Assembly (NCBI GenBank): GCA_945888995.1
Contig: CAMDBA010000001.1
Span: 96,569 to 160,568 of the forward strand
DNA length: 64,000 nucleotides
Reading direction: 5' to 3'
Source of the DNA: a bacterium UBP8_UBA817
GTDB lineage: Bacteria; Margulisbacteria; Marinamargulisbacteria; CAMDBA01
The notes beneath the pieces were generated by a model. It did not search any database, was not told the origin of the DNA, and saw only the letters and a list, made by a program, of their open reading frames with translations. The translations under genes were made by a program, and so were the position numbers. Within the stretch, counting starts at the first letter, position 1, and each line of letters begins with the position of its first letter. This document shows positions 8,705-17,585 of this stretch, piece after piece.

Positions 8705-10786
8705 ATGCCTATTATTTATCCGATGTTGGGACGACTCCATTATTTCTACCTGAAAGTTGTACAGAGTTACTCTGAGATTGTTTTTTTACAGAATAAGGTT
8801 GTCGGCTTTATCTTACTTGGCCTCAGCTTTTTGAACCCATTTGCCGGTATCGGCGGGCTCATTGCGGTTCTATCGGCTTATTCTTTTGCGGCGCTCTTAG
8901 GGTTTAGAAAGAGATTCACGAGCGCAGGCTTTCATATTTACAACCCCCTGCTGGTCGGCTTGGCGATCGGCTCGAAATTTTCGGTAACACCTACTTCACT
9001 GCCTCTTCTTGTCATAGGTGGCGTTGTCTCATTTATCATCACACTGTCTCTTGCTCGCTTTTTGACGACGTGTTTAGACTGCCCCGTCTTAAGTTTGCCA
9101 TTTTCGGCTACCACGCTGCTGATTTATATGGGGATGAGTCAGCTTGGTGTCTTGGGCCTTACTTCACCGCATGGTTATATTGCCCCCGATCTGAGCCCTC
9201 TTCCGTATTGGCTCACCGGCTACCTTCACGCACTCGGCAATCTTTTTTTCTTGCCTACTATCATGGTGGGGGCTCTGATTGCCATCCTTTTGATCGCGTC
9301 TTCACGGATATTGTTTGCGCTCAGCTTTTTTGGGTATATCCTCGGGTCCTTTCTCCAAGGCTTTTATAGCGGACTACCGACCTCCGGGTTCAATGATCCT
9401 AATGGCTTTAACTATGCGCTGAGCGCCATGGCGTTAGGCGGTGTGTTTGTCGTGCCCGGTCTTCGTTCAATCCTTATAGCCACGATCGGCGTCTGTATGA
9501 CAACACTGGTCCTCAAGGCTACTAATGTTTTTCTGGCACCTTACGGGATACCGGTTTTTACGCTTCCCTTTGCGATAGTCACTCTTGCCTTTATCTCGAC
9601 GATGAGTGCCGTTCGCTTTTCGGAACGCCCCCAAATCATGAAAGCGACGCCAGAGGAAACCAGGGATCATTTTAAGACTGTTACCGCGCGGTTCAGCCCA
9701 GATTTGGCCATTGCATTTCCGTTCAATGAAAACTGGACCGTATGGCAAGGATTTGACGGGAAATGGACCCATCAAGGCCTCTGGAAATATGCGGTTGATT
9801 TCGTGATCACCGATCTGAACGGTCGGACATATTCCGCCGACGGAACGCGGCTTGATCATTATTATTGCTACCAAAAACCAGTCTTGTCTCCCGTTCGCGG
9901 GCAGGTCATACGCGTAGTAGACTTTCTTCTCGATAATCCGATCGGAACCGTTGATACCCAAAACAACTGGGGAAATTTTGTCCTGATCCGCCACGACTCC
10001 GGCCAAATTGTTAAATTGTGTCATTTCACCTATCAGGGGATCGGGGTAAGCGAAGGGACTCATGTGGAAGTCGGAACCTATCTCGGGTTATGCGGAAATT
10101 CTGGCTATTCACCCCAACCACATGTCCACCTTCATGTCCAAATGACACCTGAATCAACCAGTCCGACAATTCCGTTCTGCTTTTCGGCCTATATTCATCG
10201 GGACCGTTTTTTTACCTATGCCCGACCGAATGAAGGAGAGGTAGTCCACTCCTTTCAAACACTTCCATTCTATGATCAGCTCACGACTTTTATTTTGGAC
10301 GACGAATTGGACTTTGACGTTTATATGCATGGTCAAAAGGTCGATCGCACCAAAATGCGAGTGGCGATGGCGGAGGATGGGACATTCTATTTCTCGACTA
10401 AGAGCTCCAAACTCTACTTTGGGAAATCCTCCGGAACATTTTATTGCTATCACCTCGACGGCTTTGACCCTTACCTCAGAATGCTCTATATGGCGCTACC
10501 TAAACTGCCGTTGTCGTGGGAACCCTGCCTGAAATGGTCGGATGTGCTTCCCAATTCGGTGGCACTTACACCGATCCAACGACGCTGTTGGGAATTTATG
10601 GCCCTATTGTGGCCCGGTAAAACATCTGCCGACTACTACTTTGTTTCCGAAACGGAAATCGAAGGTGTGATTCACGGCAGATTCTTGAATAAAACGCAAC
10701 GAACGTATGTTCAGCTCGATCCCTATTTACGCCTGAAGTGTGTTCGATGCGATTTCGGCGAATTAAGGAGGGCCACCACTACCTAA
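8705..10786 (+). CDS. Urea-transporter-family membrane protein fused to an M23 peptidase-like domain
   Basis: From the ATG at 8705 this is 693 residues; an ATG at 8666 would add 13 more but lacks a ribosome site and overlaps the small ORF. The first 310 or so residues are a UT-family channel: many hydrophobic helices, with YNPLLVGLAIGS and VFTLPFAIVTLAF resembling the two conserved UT motifs. A LytM/M23-like domain follows (about 340-510), with HQGLWKYAVDF, VKLCHFTYQG and GNSGYSPQPHVHLHVQ. The HxH and Asp ligands are present, but the residue just before A-V-D, where I would expect the first zinc His, is Tyr. A further 180-residue C-terminal region is unassigned. It would sit in the inner membrane, probably with the M23 part in the periplasm. 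Substrate unknown. Confidence 0.8.
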   Translation: MPIIYPMLGRLHYFYLKVVQSYSEIVFLQNKVVGFILLGLSFLNPFAGIGGLIAVLSAYSFAALLGFRKRFTSAGFHIYNPLLVGLAIGSKFSVTPTSLPLLVIGGVVSFIITLSLARFLTTCLDCPVLSLPFSATTLLIYMGMSQLGVLGLTSPHGYIAPDLSPLPYWLTGYLHALGNLFFLPTIMVGALIAILLIASSRILFALSFFGYILGSFLQGFYSGLPTSGFNDPNGFNYALSAMALGGVFVVPGLRSILIATIGVCMTTLVLKATNVFLAPYGIPVFTLPFAIVTLAFISTMSAVRFSERPQIMKATPEETRDHFKTVTARFSPDLAIAFPFNENWTVWQGFDGKWTHQGLWKYAVDFVITDLNGRTYSADGTRLDHYYCYQKPVLSPVRGQVIRVVDFLLDNPIGTVDTQNNWGNFVLIRHDSGQIVKLCHFTYQGIGVSEGTHVEVGTYLGLCGNSGYSPQPHVHLHVQMTPESTSPTIPFCFSAYIHRDRFFTYARPNEGEVVHSFQTLPFYDQLTTFILDDELDFDVYMHGQKVDRTKMRVAMAEDGTFYFSTKSSKLYFGKSSGTFYCYHLDGFDPYLRMLYMALPKLPLSWEPCLKWSDVLPNSVALTPIQRRCWEFMALLWPGKTSADYYFVSETEIEGVIHGRFLNKTQRTYVQLDPYLRLKCVRCDFGELRRATTT

Positions 10787-10834
10787 AAAAAGCACGAAAA
10801 AACGTCTCAATTATCATTCGAAAGGAGAAAAAAC

Positions 10835-11683
10835 ATGATTAAAGAATTTGGAATTAGACTCGCAACCTTACTCATCGTTGCCACTGTTTGGTGTCCTGCT
10901 GCGTCGTATGCGCTGAGTATGACGACTGCTGCTTACTATATTCCCAGCACCTATACGACCTCAGCCAAGGCAAATACAAACGTCGGCGGCTTTTACGGGT
11001 TTTTCGGTCAGGACCAGCACGCTTTGGAGATTGGATTTGACCAAATTACGTTGGCCTCAACCGGTGCCGCCGTTCAACATAATTACCTCGGCATTTACAC
11101 CTATTACATGCCGACTTCCGCCTATAAGATCGGCTATCTTCGGATTAACACTCCGACCGACTTTGCCAATATGGTGCTAGTTGGGGGTGAGTGGGATACC
11201 TACAATTCTTACGGCTATAAAGACTGGTCGGCAGGCTTGGACGTCTACACGTCATTTTATAACCTCACAACCGGGCGACCTCTTCTTATCCAAGGGACGC
11301 CCTCGTATACGAAACACTTTCAAGCCTTTGATTTACCGGGATCATTTGAATTCAATCCTAAATTGAATATCGAGTACAACCTCGGCCAACGTCGGTTCTA
11401 CAACAATGCGGAACTTGCCATGAAGTACTACATGAACCCTGCTTGGACCTTTGGTGTCCGCTATTGGACCGGAGAATCAGTTTACGGTGTATCAAATGGT
11501 GGATTTGTCGTGAACAATACCGATGACGTGGTCAAACAAGGATACGCAATCAACGCAACCTATGCGATCACGCCACAGTTGTCGACGGTTCTGTCGTATC
11601 AATCGAATACGATGTCAAATTCGGCCATCTTGGGAGACTTTAGTCAAAACAAGATCTCATACATGCTCATGTACAACTGGTAG
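10835..11683 (+). CDS. Predicted outer-membrane beta-barrel protein
   Basis: 282 residues with a signal peptide (MIKEFGIRLATLLIVATVWC...ASYA). The mature part is rich in Tyr, Phe and Gly in alternating strands and ends with ...SYMLMYNW, an aromatic C-terminus as used for outer-membrane insertion. AAAGGAG precedes the ATG by about eight bases. It resembles small barrels of the YaiO type, a tentative comparison made from layout only. It lies between the transporter fusion and a secreted TPR protein, suggesting an envelope-spanning route made by three neighbouring genes. Confidence 0.75.
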   Translation: MIKEFGIRLATLLIVATVWCPAASYALSMTTAAYYIPSTYTTSAKANTNVGGFYGFFGQDQHALEIGFDQITLASTGAAVQHNYLGIYTYYMPTSAYKIGYLRINTPTDFANMVLVGGEWDTYNSYGYKDWSAGLDVYTSFYNLTTGRPLLIQGTPSYTKHFQAFDLPGSFEFNPKLNIEYNLGQRRFYNNAELAMKYYMNPAWTFGVRYWTGESVYGVSNGGFVVNNTDDVVKQGYAINATYAITPQLSTVLSYQSNTMSNSAILGDFSQNKISYMLMYNW

Positions 11684-11721
11684 AAATTTTAGAAAATTTT
11701 TAGAAGGAGACCTATTCAATC

Positions 11722-12432
11722 ATGAAATATCTTATACTATGTTTATTAATCGGAGGCATGGGCCTAAGTATTCCGGCCCATGCAGTACTTAGCTCAGCTG
11801 ACATCCAAGGTGCTTATTTAAAATCCTATGACGCTGAGAAAAAAGGGAAATTGGACGACGCGGTCAAAGCCCTGGAGTCTGTTACAAAGGACTATCCCAA
11901 CGGTTACACTCTCAACCTTCGCCTGGCTTATTTGAATTATAAGAACAAAAAGCACCCAGCTGCTTTGGAAAATTATGACAAGGCAAACCAAGCTCTACCT
12001 TACTCCCTTGATCCAAAGCTAGGTAAAATGGTAGTTCTTGGCACCCAAGAGCGCTATGCGGACGTCGAAGCTGTGGGATATCAGGTTTTAAACCTGGACT
12101 ACCTTAACTATTCAGGAAACCTTCGGTTGGCCTATGCATTAAGAATGCAAAAGAAGTATGACATTGCCGAAAAGGTCGCTTTGAAGATGTTGAGTTTGTA
12201 CCCTGTCGATATTTCGTTCTTAACGGAATATGGCATTCTGCTCTACCTCAAGGATCTTCAAAAATCCAAGAACGTCTTTCAAGACATCTTGATCTTAGAT
12301 CCTAACAATACGGCGGCAAAAGACTATATCAAGCTCATCGACAAGCTTCTCACGCCGAGCTCGAGTGCAGCAGTGCCAGTTGCAAAACCGGCTGAAGCGA
12401 CATCTGCTTTCTCCGGAAAAATTAAAAAATAA
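11722..12432 (+). CDS. Secreted tetratricopeptide-repeat protein
   Basis: 236 residues with a cleavable signal peptide (MKYLILCLLIGGMGLSIPAHA, likely cut after AHA). TPR-like helices run through most of the mature part (GAYLKSYDAEKKGKLDDAV, LRLAYLNYKNKKHPAALEN, NLRLAYALRMQKKYDIAEK). A Ser/Ala/Pro-rich tail ends in SGKIKK. AAGGAG lies 11 bases before the ATG. It is probably a periplasmic scaffold for the neighbouring barrel. In YaiO-like proteins a TPR part and a barrel can occur in one chain, and here they would be split; this last point is inference. Confidence 0.75.
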   Translation: MKYLILCLLIGGMGLSIPAHAVLSSADIQGAYLKSYDAEKKGKLDDAVKALESVTKDYPNGYTLNLRLAYLNYKNKKHPAALENYDKANQALPYSLDPKLGKMVVLGTQERYADVEAVGYQVLNLDYLNYSGNLRLAYALRMQKKYDIAEKVALKMLSLYPVDISFLTEYGILLYLKDLQKSKNVFQDILILDPNNTAAKDYIKLIDKLLTPSSSAAVPVAKPAEATSAFSGKIKK

Positions 12433-12451
12433 GATTGGGGTTAGGTTCCAT

Positions 12452-15127
12452 ATGGACGCGTTTGACCTACATTATCATCGATTAGAAATATGGAACCTGC
12501 TGGCGAAGGAGCTTGAGCTCAACGCCAGCGACACCCTTGATTCGATCTTAACCGAACTCCGGTCCATCGAACGCTATTGGGCGTTTCCCGGACCGGAGGT
12601 TCTCGACAAAATCGCGACCTATTATGAGCAAGACAGTATTTATAGGCTTGGGCAATTGGTTACAAATATCATCTCAATGCTGTCATCTCAGTCCTACCGA
12701 TACCGGACATTTGCCCCATTCTCTACTCCACTTTCACTATTGGATAAGCCCATCCTGGTGGAATCTCCCGATACGCCTCCCGACACTTTTTCAGAACGGC
12801 CCAAGAGACCGTATTTCGAGGTCCTCATCGTCCATACGGATCACTCAGCGTATGAGACACGTTTTCGAAAAACACTTCACGAGCTTCAAGGCGAGCATGA
12901 CGAATTCTTGTATGAACCGATCTTTGTCACCAGCGCCGGAGACGCCCTCACCGCTGTGATGTGCAATCCGATGATTCAGGCTTGTGTGATTTTTGAAAAT
13001 ATTGGACCCGATGATCCGACGTGTCATGTTCTGGCACAGGACTATCGCAAGTTTTTACCAGCATATGAGACGCCCCATCTCGCTCACTCCACCGCGGCTC
13101 TCGGAAAAGTACTCCGCGACCTCCGACCGGAACTGGATCTTTACTATATGGCCGAAACCGCCTCTCATCAACTCGATGAGACGATTCGCAGTCGGTTTGA
13201 CCGGGTCTTCCATGCATCCAGCGTTTTACAAGATTTACATGCTCACCTTTTAAACGGCATCCGTGAACGTTTCTCAACCCCGTTTTTTCACGCGCTTCAG
13301 GCCTATAGCCGCAAGCCCGCTGGGGTTTTTCATGCATTACCGATCTCCCGTGCGAATTCGCTGCATGACTCGGCATGGACGCAGGACATGCTTCATTTTT
13401 ACGGGCGCAATATATTTATGGCGGAGACGTCGGCTACGTTGGGGGGACTCGACTCCCTCCTTGATCCTAAAGGCTGCCTTAAACAATCGATCGAGCTGGC
13501 GGCCCGAACCTTTTCTGCCGATAAAACCTATTTTGTCACCAACGGTACGTCCACCGCAAACAAGATCGTGTTACAGGCGACGTTATGCCCGGGCGACATT
13601 GTATTGCTTGCATCCGAGAGTCATAAATCGATTCCCTACGGTCTTTTGCTCTGCGATGTTATCCCCATTTTTCTAGAATCCTATCCTATCTGCACACATG
13701 ATTTATCCGGTGCCGTGAGCTGTGACCGGATCAAAGACGTCTTGCTCGACCTAAAACGTCAAGGCCTACTTTCACGTGTAAAACTGATCTCTCTGACGAA
13801 TTCGACCTTTGACGGCATTCTTTATAATGTCAAAAAATTTATGATGGAAATTCTCGCAATTAAGCCGGATATTATTTTTCACTGGGATGAGGCCTGGTTT
13901 GCCTATGGTGGGTTTAATCCCCTTTATCACCACCGAACGGCTATGAATTCGACAAATCGGCTCAAGCAACAGTTTAAGGACCCTGCCTACCAAGCCTTTT
14001 TCGACGTATGGAATGCCCGCTTTTCTCAGCTCGACCCGACTTCACGCAGCACCTGGGACCAACCGCTTTTTCCTGATCCCAGCCAAGTAAAACTGCGCGT
14101 ATATGTCACACAATCGACTCATAAGACTCTTTCTGCGTTTCGGCAGGGATCGATGATTCATATAATAGATGATGCTTTTGAGGCTCCCCGGTTTGTTGAA
14201 TCCTACCGGATGCATACTTCAACTTCACCGAACTATCAGATTTTGGCTTCACTCGATATCGGACGGCGCCAGGTCGCATTGGATGGTTTTGAACTGGTTA
14301 AAAAAGCCGTTTATATCGCCTCAAAAATTCGCTGCAGTATTCGAGAATCCGAGACTCTACAGCGTTATTTCACTCTATTGGAAGACCATGACCTCGTTCC
14401 CGAAGCTCATTTTTCACGCGATTGTGTGAAGGCACCTTCCGGTGAATACGCAAGGCTCTTTAGCCGCTGGCAGGACCAAGACTTTGTGGTCGATCCCACG
14501 AGGATCACCTTAGACATTCGCAAGACGGGCATGTCAGGACCTAGTTTTAGAGAATTGTTGGCTACTCGTTACAACCTTCAGGTCAACAAGACCTCTCGCT
14601 TTACGGTTTTATTTATCGTAAATATCGGGTCTAATCAGGCATCTGCTGAGTATTTGGTGAGGATTTTACGTGAAATCGCCGCCACCCTATCCACAGCTCC
14701 CGCCGATCATAGCGCCGCCGCTCTACACACCGCGGCATTAAGCCAAAGTCGCAAGTTCTACTCTGCATTTCGGGCATTCGGAACCGAGTCCTGGCAAGGT
14801 GTCTACCTCCGAGATGCCTATTATCAAGCCTACCAAACTGACGCAACCGAGCATATACTTCTTGACCAGGATGCGCTCCTTATTCCTTTTGGCGATGCTC
14901 CGCTTATATCCGCCGGATTTGTCACGCCATACCCGCCGGGATACCCTATTCTTGTCCCAGGGCAGATCGTCACCTTGGACATTCTTGAGTATCTGATGAG
15001 CCTCCAAACACCCGAAATTCACGGTTATATCCCGAGTGAGGGACTAAAAGTATTCAAACCTAGCTATCTTGCCACCTTAAAACAGAAAGTCGAAAGTAAT
15101 GCCATCATCACCCCCATTTCCTCTTAA
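12452..15127 (+). CDS. Large Orn/Lys/Arg-decarboxylase-family PLP enzyme
   Basis: 891 residues from the ATG at 12452 (MDAFDLHYHRLEIWN), longer than the roughly 715-755 of biodegradative Lys, Orn or Arg decarboxylases. It has an extended N-terminal region, a wing-like domain (LIVHTDHSAYETRF...), and the PLP fold: TYFVTNGTSTANKIV, FHWDEAWFAYGGF and VTQSTHKTLSAFRQGSMIH. The last contains the Schiff-base Lys, K558. The C-terminal decarboxylase domain is also recognisable (TPYPPGYPILVPGQIV). It would turn a basic amino acid, or a relative, into an amine; which one cannot be read from sequence. The in-frame ATG at 12365 lies inside the TPR gene and is unlikely. Its end overlaps the ATP-grasp gene by 29 bases. 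Confidence 0.85.
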   Translation: MDAFDLHYHRLEIWNLLAKELELNASDTLDSILTELRSIERYWAFPGPEVLDKIATYYEQDSIYRLGQLVTNIISMLSSQSYRYRTFAPFSTPLSLLDKPILVESPDTPPDTFSERPKRPYFEVLIVHTDHSAYETRFRKTLHELQGEHDEFLYEPIFVTSAGDALTAVMCNPMIQACVIFENIGPDDPTCHVLAQDYRKFLPAYETPHLAHSTAALGKVLRDLRPELDLYYMAETASHQLDETIRSRFDRVFHASSVLQDLHAHLLNGIRERFSTPFFHALQAYSRKPAGVFHALPISRANSLHDSAWTQDMLHFYGRNIFMAETSATLGGLDSLLDPKGCLKQSIELAARTFSADKTYFVTNGTSTANKIVLQATLCPGDIVLLASESHKSIPYGLLLCDVIPIFLESYPICTHDLSGAVSCDRIKDVLLDLKRQGLLSRVKLISLTNSTFDGILYNVKKFMMEILAIKPDIIFHWDEAWFAYGGFNPLYHHRTAMNSTNRLKQQFKDPAYQAFFDVWNARFSQLDPTSRSTWDQPLFPDPSQVKLRVYVTQSTHKTLSAFRQGSMIHIIDDAFEAPRFVESYRMHTSTSPNYQILASLDIGRRQVALDGFELVKKAVYIASKIRCSIRESETLQRYFTLLEDHDLVPEAHFSRDCVKAPSGEYARLFSRWQDQDFVVDPTRITLDIRKTGMSGPSFRELLATRYNLQVNKTSRFTVLFIVNIGSNQASAEYLVRILREIAATLSTAPADHSAAALHTAALSQSRKFYSAFRAFGTESWQGVYLRDAYYQAYQTDATEHILLDQDALLIPFGDAPLISAGFVTPYPPGYPILVPGQIVTLDILEYLMSLQTPEIHGYIPSEGLKVFKPSYLATLKQKVESNAIITPISS

Positions 15128-16601
15128 AAGTTTCCGGCAAATCAAGACCTACTGGGCGAAGAACCGCGTGCCGTTCTATTTTATCAGCGGGACAGTTTTT
15201 AATCTCATGAATTTCGATCAATGGGTTCGACGGTTTACATTTATCCCATTTATTGATGTGGATGATGCTCGCAATAGAGCCGTATTCTGTCCCGACACAC
15301 AGGGCTTTACGATGTTCCGATCTTCGGAAGAGTTGGTGAAATACCTGCTCGGACATAAGTCCGTTATAGAAAAAATCGCCCGGGATCGCCGTGGTTTGCC
15401 TGAATCGGAGAAAAAGAGTCAAGCCTTGTTTCTGTTTTTTGACTCAGAAGTCGAGGAGATCTGTGCCCAACTGGGAATAAATCGCTGTATGTCTGGGCAT
15501 AAAATTTCAAAAATGCTAGACAACAAAATCGTCACCACTCAACTCGGTAATAAAGTCGGGGTGAAAAGCGTTCCAAATGTTCTGGCTCACGTCGATAGCT
15601 ATAAAACCTTAAAACGTTTGGCCCAGATCCACCACCTCAGTGACGCGCTTGTGGTCCAAACTGCATACGGAGATTCGGGTAAAACCACCTACTTCATCCA
15701 AAACGAAGACGACTATAACCACTATCGCACTTATATCGAACGTGAATCTCAAGTCAAAGTTATGAAGCGTATTTCATGTTCTAGCCTTGCGATTGAAGCG
15801 TGTGCAACACGGTGTGGAACGTTTGTAGGGCCTTTAATGGGAGAGCTGATCGGGGTTCCGTCTTTGACACCTTTTAAGGGAGGATGGTGCGGCAATGATA
15901 CGAATCCTCGTTTATTTTCCGATGAGATACGGACCCAGGCGCAAGCGATGACGGTTCGCCTTGGCAATGCCCTATACAAAAAAGGATATAAGGGATGCTT
16001 CGAGGTCGACTATTTAATCGATCGGGAATCCGGAGAGCTTTATCTCGGAGAGTTAAACCCTCGGATCAGCGGCATCACTGCTTTAACGACTTTCTCTGCA
16101 AAAGCGCCCGACATGCTTCCGCTTTTTCTCTTTCATCTGATGGAGCACACAGACGTTGAGTTTGACCTTGATCCTGAACTATTCAATAAAATCACCCGTC
16201 ATCGCGCCAGTCTTAGCGGCGGGGGCCAACTAATCTATAAATATACCGGGCATGATCTTAAGATGATCGACTCAGCGCCAGTCTCTGGTGTTTATCAACT
16301 CGATGAAAAGGGCATGCTTATTCTTAAGACAGAAAGTACAAAACGAGAAGAGGCCGTAGGCCATAACGAGGTTTTTTTAATGCGGCTAATGAAAGAAGGC
16401 GAGTATGCATATAAAGGGTGTGATTTGGCCATTTTGTTCGTCAATACACCTCTCTTAGGGCCGAAATTTGGTCTTACTCCCGCCGCAAGGCGTTGGATTT
16501 CAGCTGTAAAAATGGCTTATCAAATCCGCCCCCTTACCCTCGAAGAACAGGCCATAGTCGACCGTTACACCAACCCCGGTGTCAGGCTTAAAGGAGGTTA
16601 G
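15099..16601 (+). CDS. ATP-grasp ligase
   Basis: 500 residues with an ATP-grasp fold: the nucleotide loop ALVVQTAYGDSGKTTYFI near 190-205 and the metal-binding ELNPRISG (E318, N320). The family activates a carboxylate as an acyl phosphate and joins it to an amine or thiol, as in carnosine synthase, D-Ala ligase and biotin carboxylase. The N-terminal 130 residues (FYFISGTVFNLMNF...) are not a domain I recognise. The start overlaps the decarboxylase gene and the stop lies inside the next gene's ribosome site, so the three enzymes are translated as a unit. A natural guess is that it ligates the amine made by the decarboxylase. Confidence 0.85.
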   Translation: MPSSPPFPLKSFRQIKTYWAKNRVPFYFISGTVFNLMNFDQWVRRFTFIPFIDVDDARNRAVFCPDTQGFTMFRSSEELVKYLLGHKSVIEKIARDRRGLPESEKKSQALFLFFDSEVEEICAQLGINRCMSGHKISKMLDNKIVTTQLGNKVGVKSVPNVLAHVDSYKTLKRLAQIHHLSDALVVQTAYGDSGKTTYFIQNEDDYNHYRTYIERESQVKVMKRISCSSLAIEACATRCGTFVGPLMGELIGVPSLTPFKGGWCGNDTNPRLFSDEIRTQAQAMTVRLGNALYKKGYKGCFEVDYLIDRESGELYLGELNPRISGITALTTFSAKAPDMLPLFLFHLMEHTDVEFDLDPELFNKITRHRASLSGGGQLIYKYTGHDLKMIDSAPVSGVYQLDEKGMLILKTESTKREEAVGHNEVFLMRLMKEGEYAYKGCDLAILFVNTPLLGPKFGLTPAARRWISAVKMAYQIRPLTLEEQAIVDRYTNPGVRLKGG

Positions 16602-16604
16602 GTG

Positions 16605-17585
16605 ATGACATCAGGATTACATAAACGGTTTCGATCTGTTTCGGAAGTGCACCCGAATCAGCAATGGGAACACCTCTACCAGGCCTCAAAGTCTCACTAT
16701 ATTCAGTGGTTCTTAAAAGAAGGGGAGTTTAACCGTCCGAGTTATCGTGAGTGTGCCCGGGCTTTGGAGACCTATATGCCGGAACTCGTGCCGATGTGGA
16801 AGCACTTGGTCACTCTGTCCGGTGGCGGAGATCTTAATGCGCGGATGTTGAGTTTGTATTGTCATACACCTTTTGCATCTGGATGTTCCCAGGCCGTCTG
16901 GACACGGTATCAGCCAATTTTAGTCCGGAATTATGACTACGATATTAACAAATGTGAAGGCCTTATTTTGAAGAGCCGTTGGCATGATACGGAGGTCATC
17001 GGGTCAACAGATTGTCTATGGGGAATTTTGGATGGCATGAATGCCCATGGACTTGCGGGGTCGCTATCATTTGGCGGACGTGATGAGATCGGTGCGGGGT
17101 TTGCCATCTCTCTGATCCTCCGCTATGTTCTGGAATTTTGCAAAACGACCGAAGAGGCAATCGCTGCGCTTTGCCGAATCCCGTCTCATATGGCATATAA
17201 CGTGACGCTTTTAGATGCGAATTCACACGTTACAACCGTGGAGATTTCGCCTATGGGCCCACCTGAAATCACCAATCATCCTGTTTCAGTGAACCATCAG
17301 GGCGAGTTTGAGCTCACCGAGTACACGAAGTTCTGTCGATCTTACGAACGGGAACAAGTTTTATATGACCGGCTCTACGACCCTTCGATCACACTCGAGT
17401 CTTTTGTGAACGGGTTCGAATACGCCCCGCTTCGCGTGACCGAATACGGACAGGGGCTTGGTACATTATATACCGCCGTCTACAACCCATCGTTACGTGC
17501 AATGGAATATCGGTGGCCCAACCACAAACGGCTCTACCAATCTTTTAACGCGTTTGACGAGGGAGAAGTCGACGTTCGGTATTAA
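16605..17585 (+). CDS. C45-type Ntn-hydrolase (acyltransferase/amidohydrolase, IAT family)
   Basis: 326 residues. The motif TPFASGCSQAVW followed by PILVRNYDYD matches the self-cleavage site and nucleophile region of acyl-CoA:6-aminopenicillanic acid acyltransferase (peptidase family C45). Autoproteolysis before C94 would leave a subunit of about 93 residues and a catalytic subunit with N-terminal Cys. NAHGLAGSLSFGGRDEIGAGF is also family-like. Relatives cleave or transfer amide-linked acyl groups; insect Tan, which hydrolyses beta-alanyl amines, is one. The ATG at 16605 is chosen over the GTG at 16602 because AGGAGG is seven bases before it. Its TAA shares the palindrome TTAA with the tyrA stop on the other strand. 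Confidence 0.85.
   Translation: MTSGLHKRFRSVSEVHPNQQWEHLYQASKSHYIQWFLKEGEFNRPSYRECARALETYMPELVPMWKHLVTLSGGGDLNARMLSLYCHTPFASGCSQAVWTRYQPILVRNYDYDINKCEGLILKSRWHDTEVIGSTDCLWGILDGMNAHGLAGSLSFGGRDEIGAGFAISLILRYVLEFCKTTEEAIAALCRIPSHMAYNVTLLDANSHVTTVEISPMGPPEITNHPVSVNHQGEFELTEYTKFCRSYEREQVLYDRLYDPSITLESFVNGFEYAPLRVTEYGQGLGTLYTAVYNPSLRAMEYRWPNHKRLYQSFNAFDEGEVDVRY

Noticed and set aside
9467..10063. 198-codon minus-strand open frame inside the transporter gene
   Set aside because: It lies wholly within a well-supported membrane/M23 gene on the plus strand, and its peptide has no recognisable motif or ribosome site.
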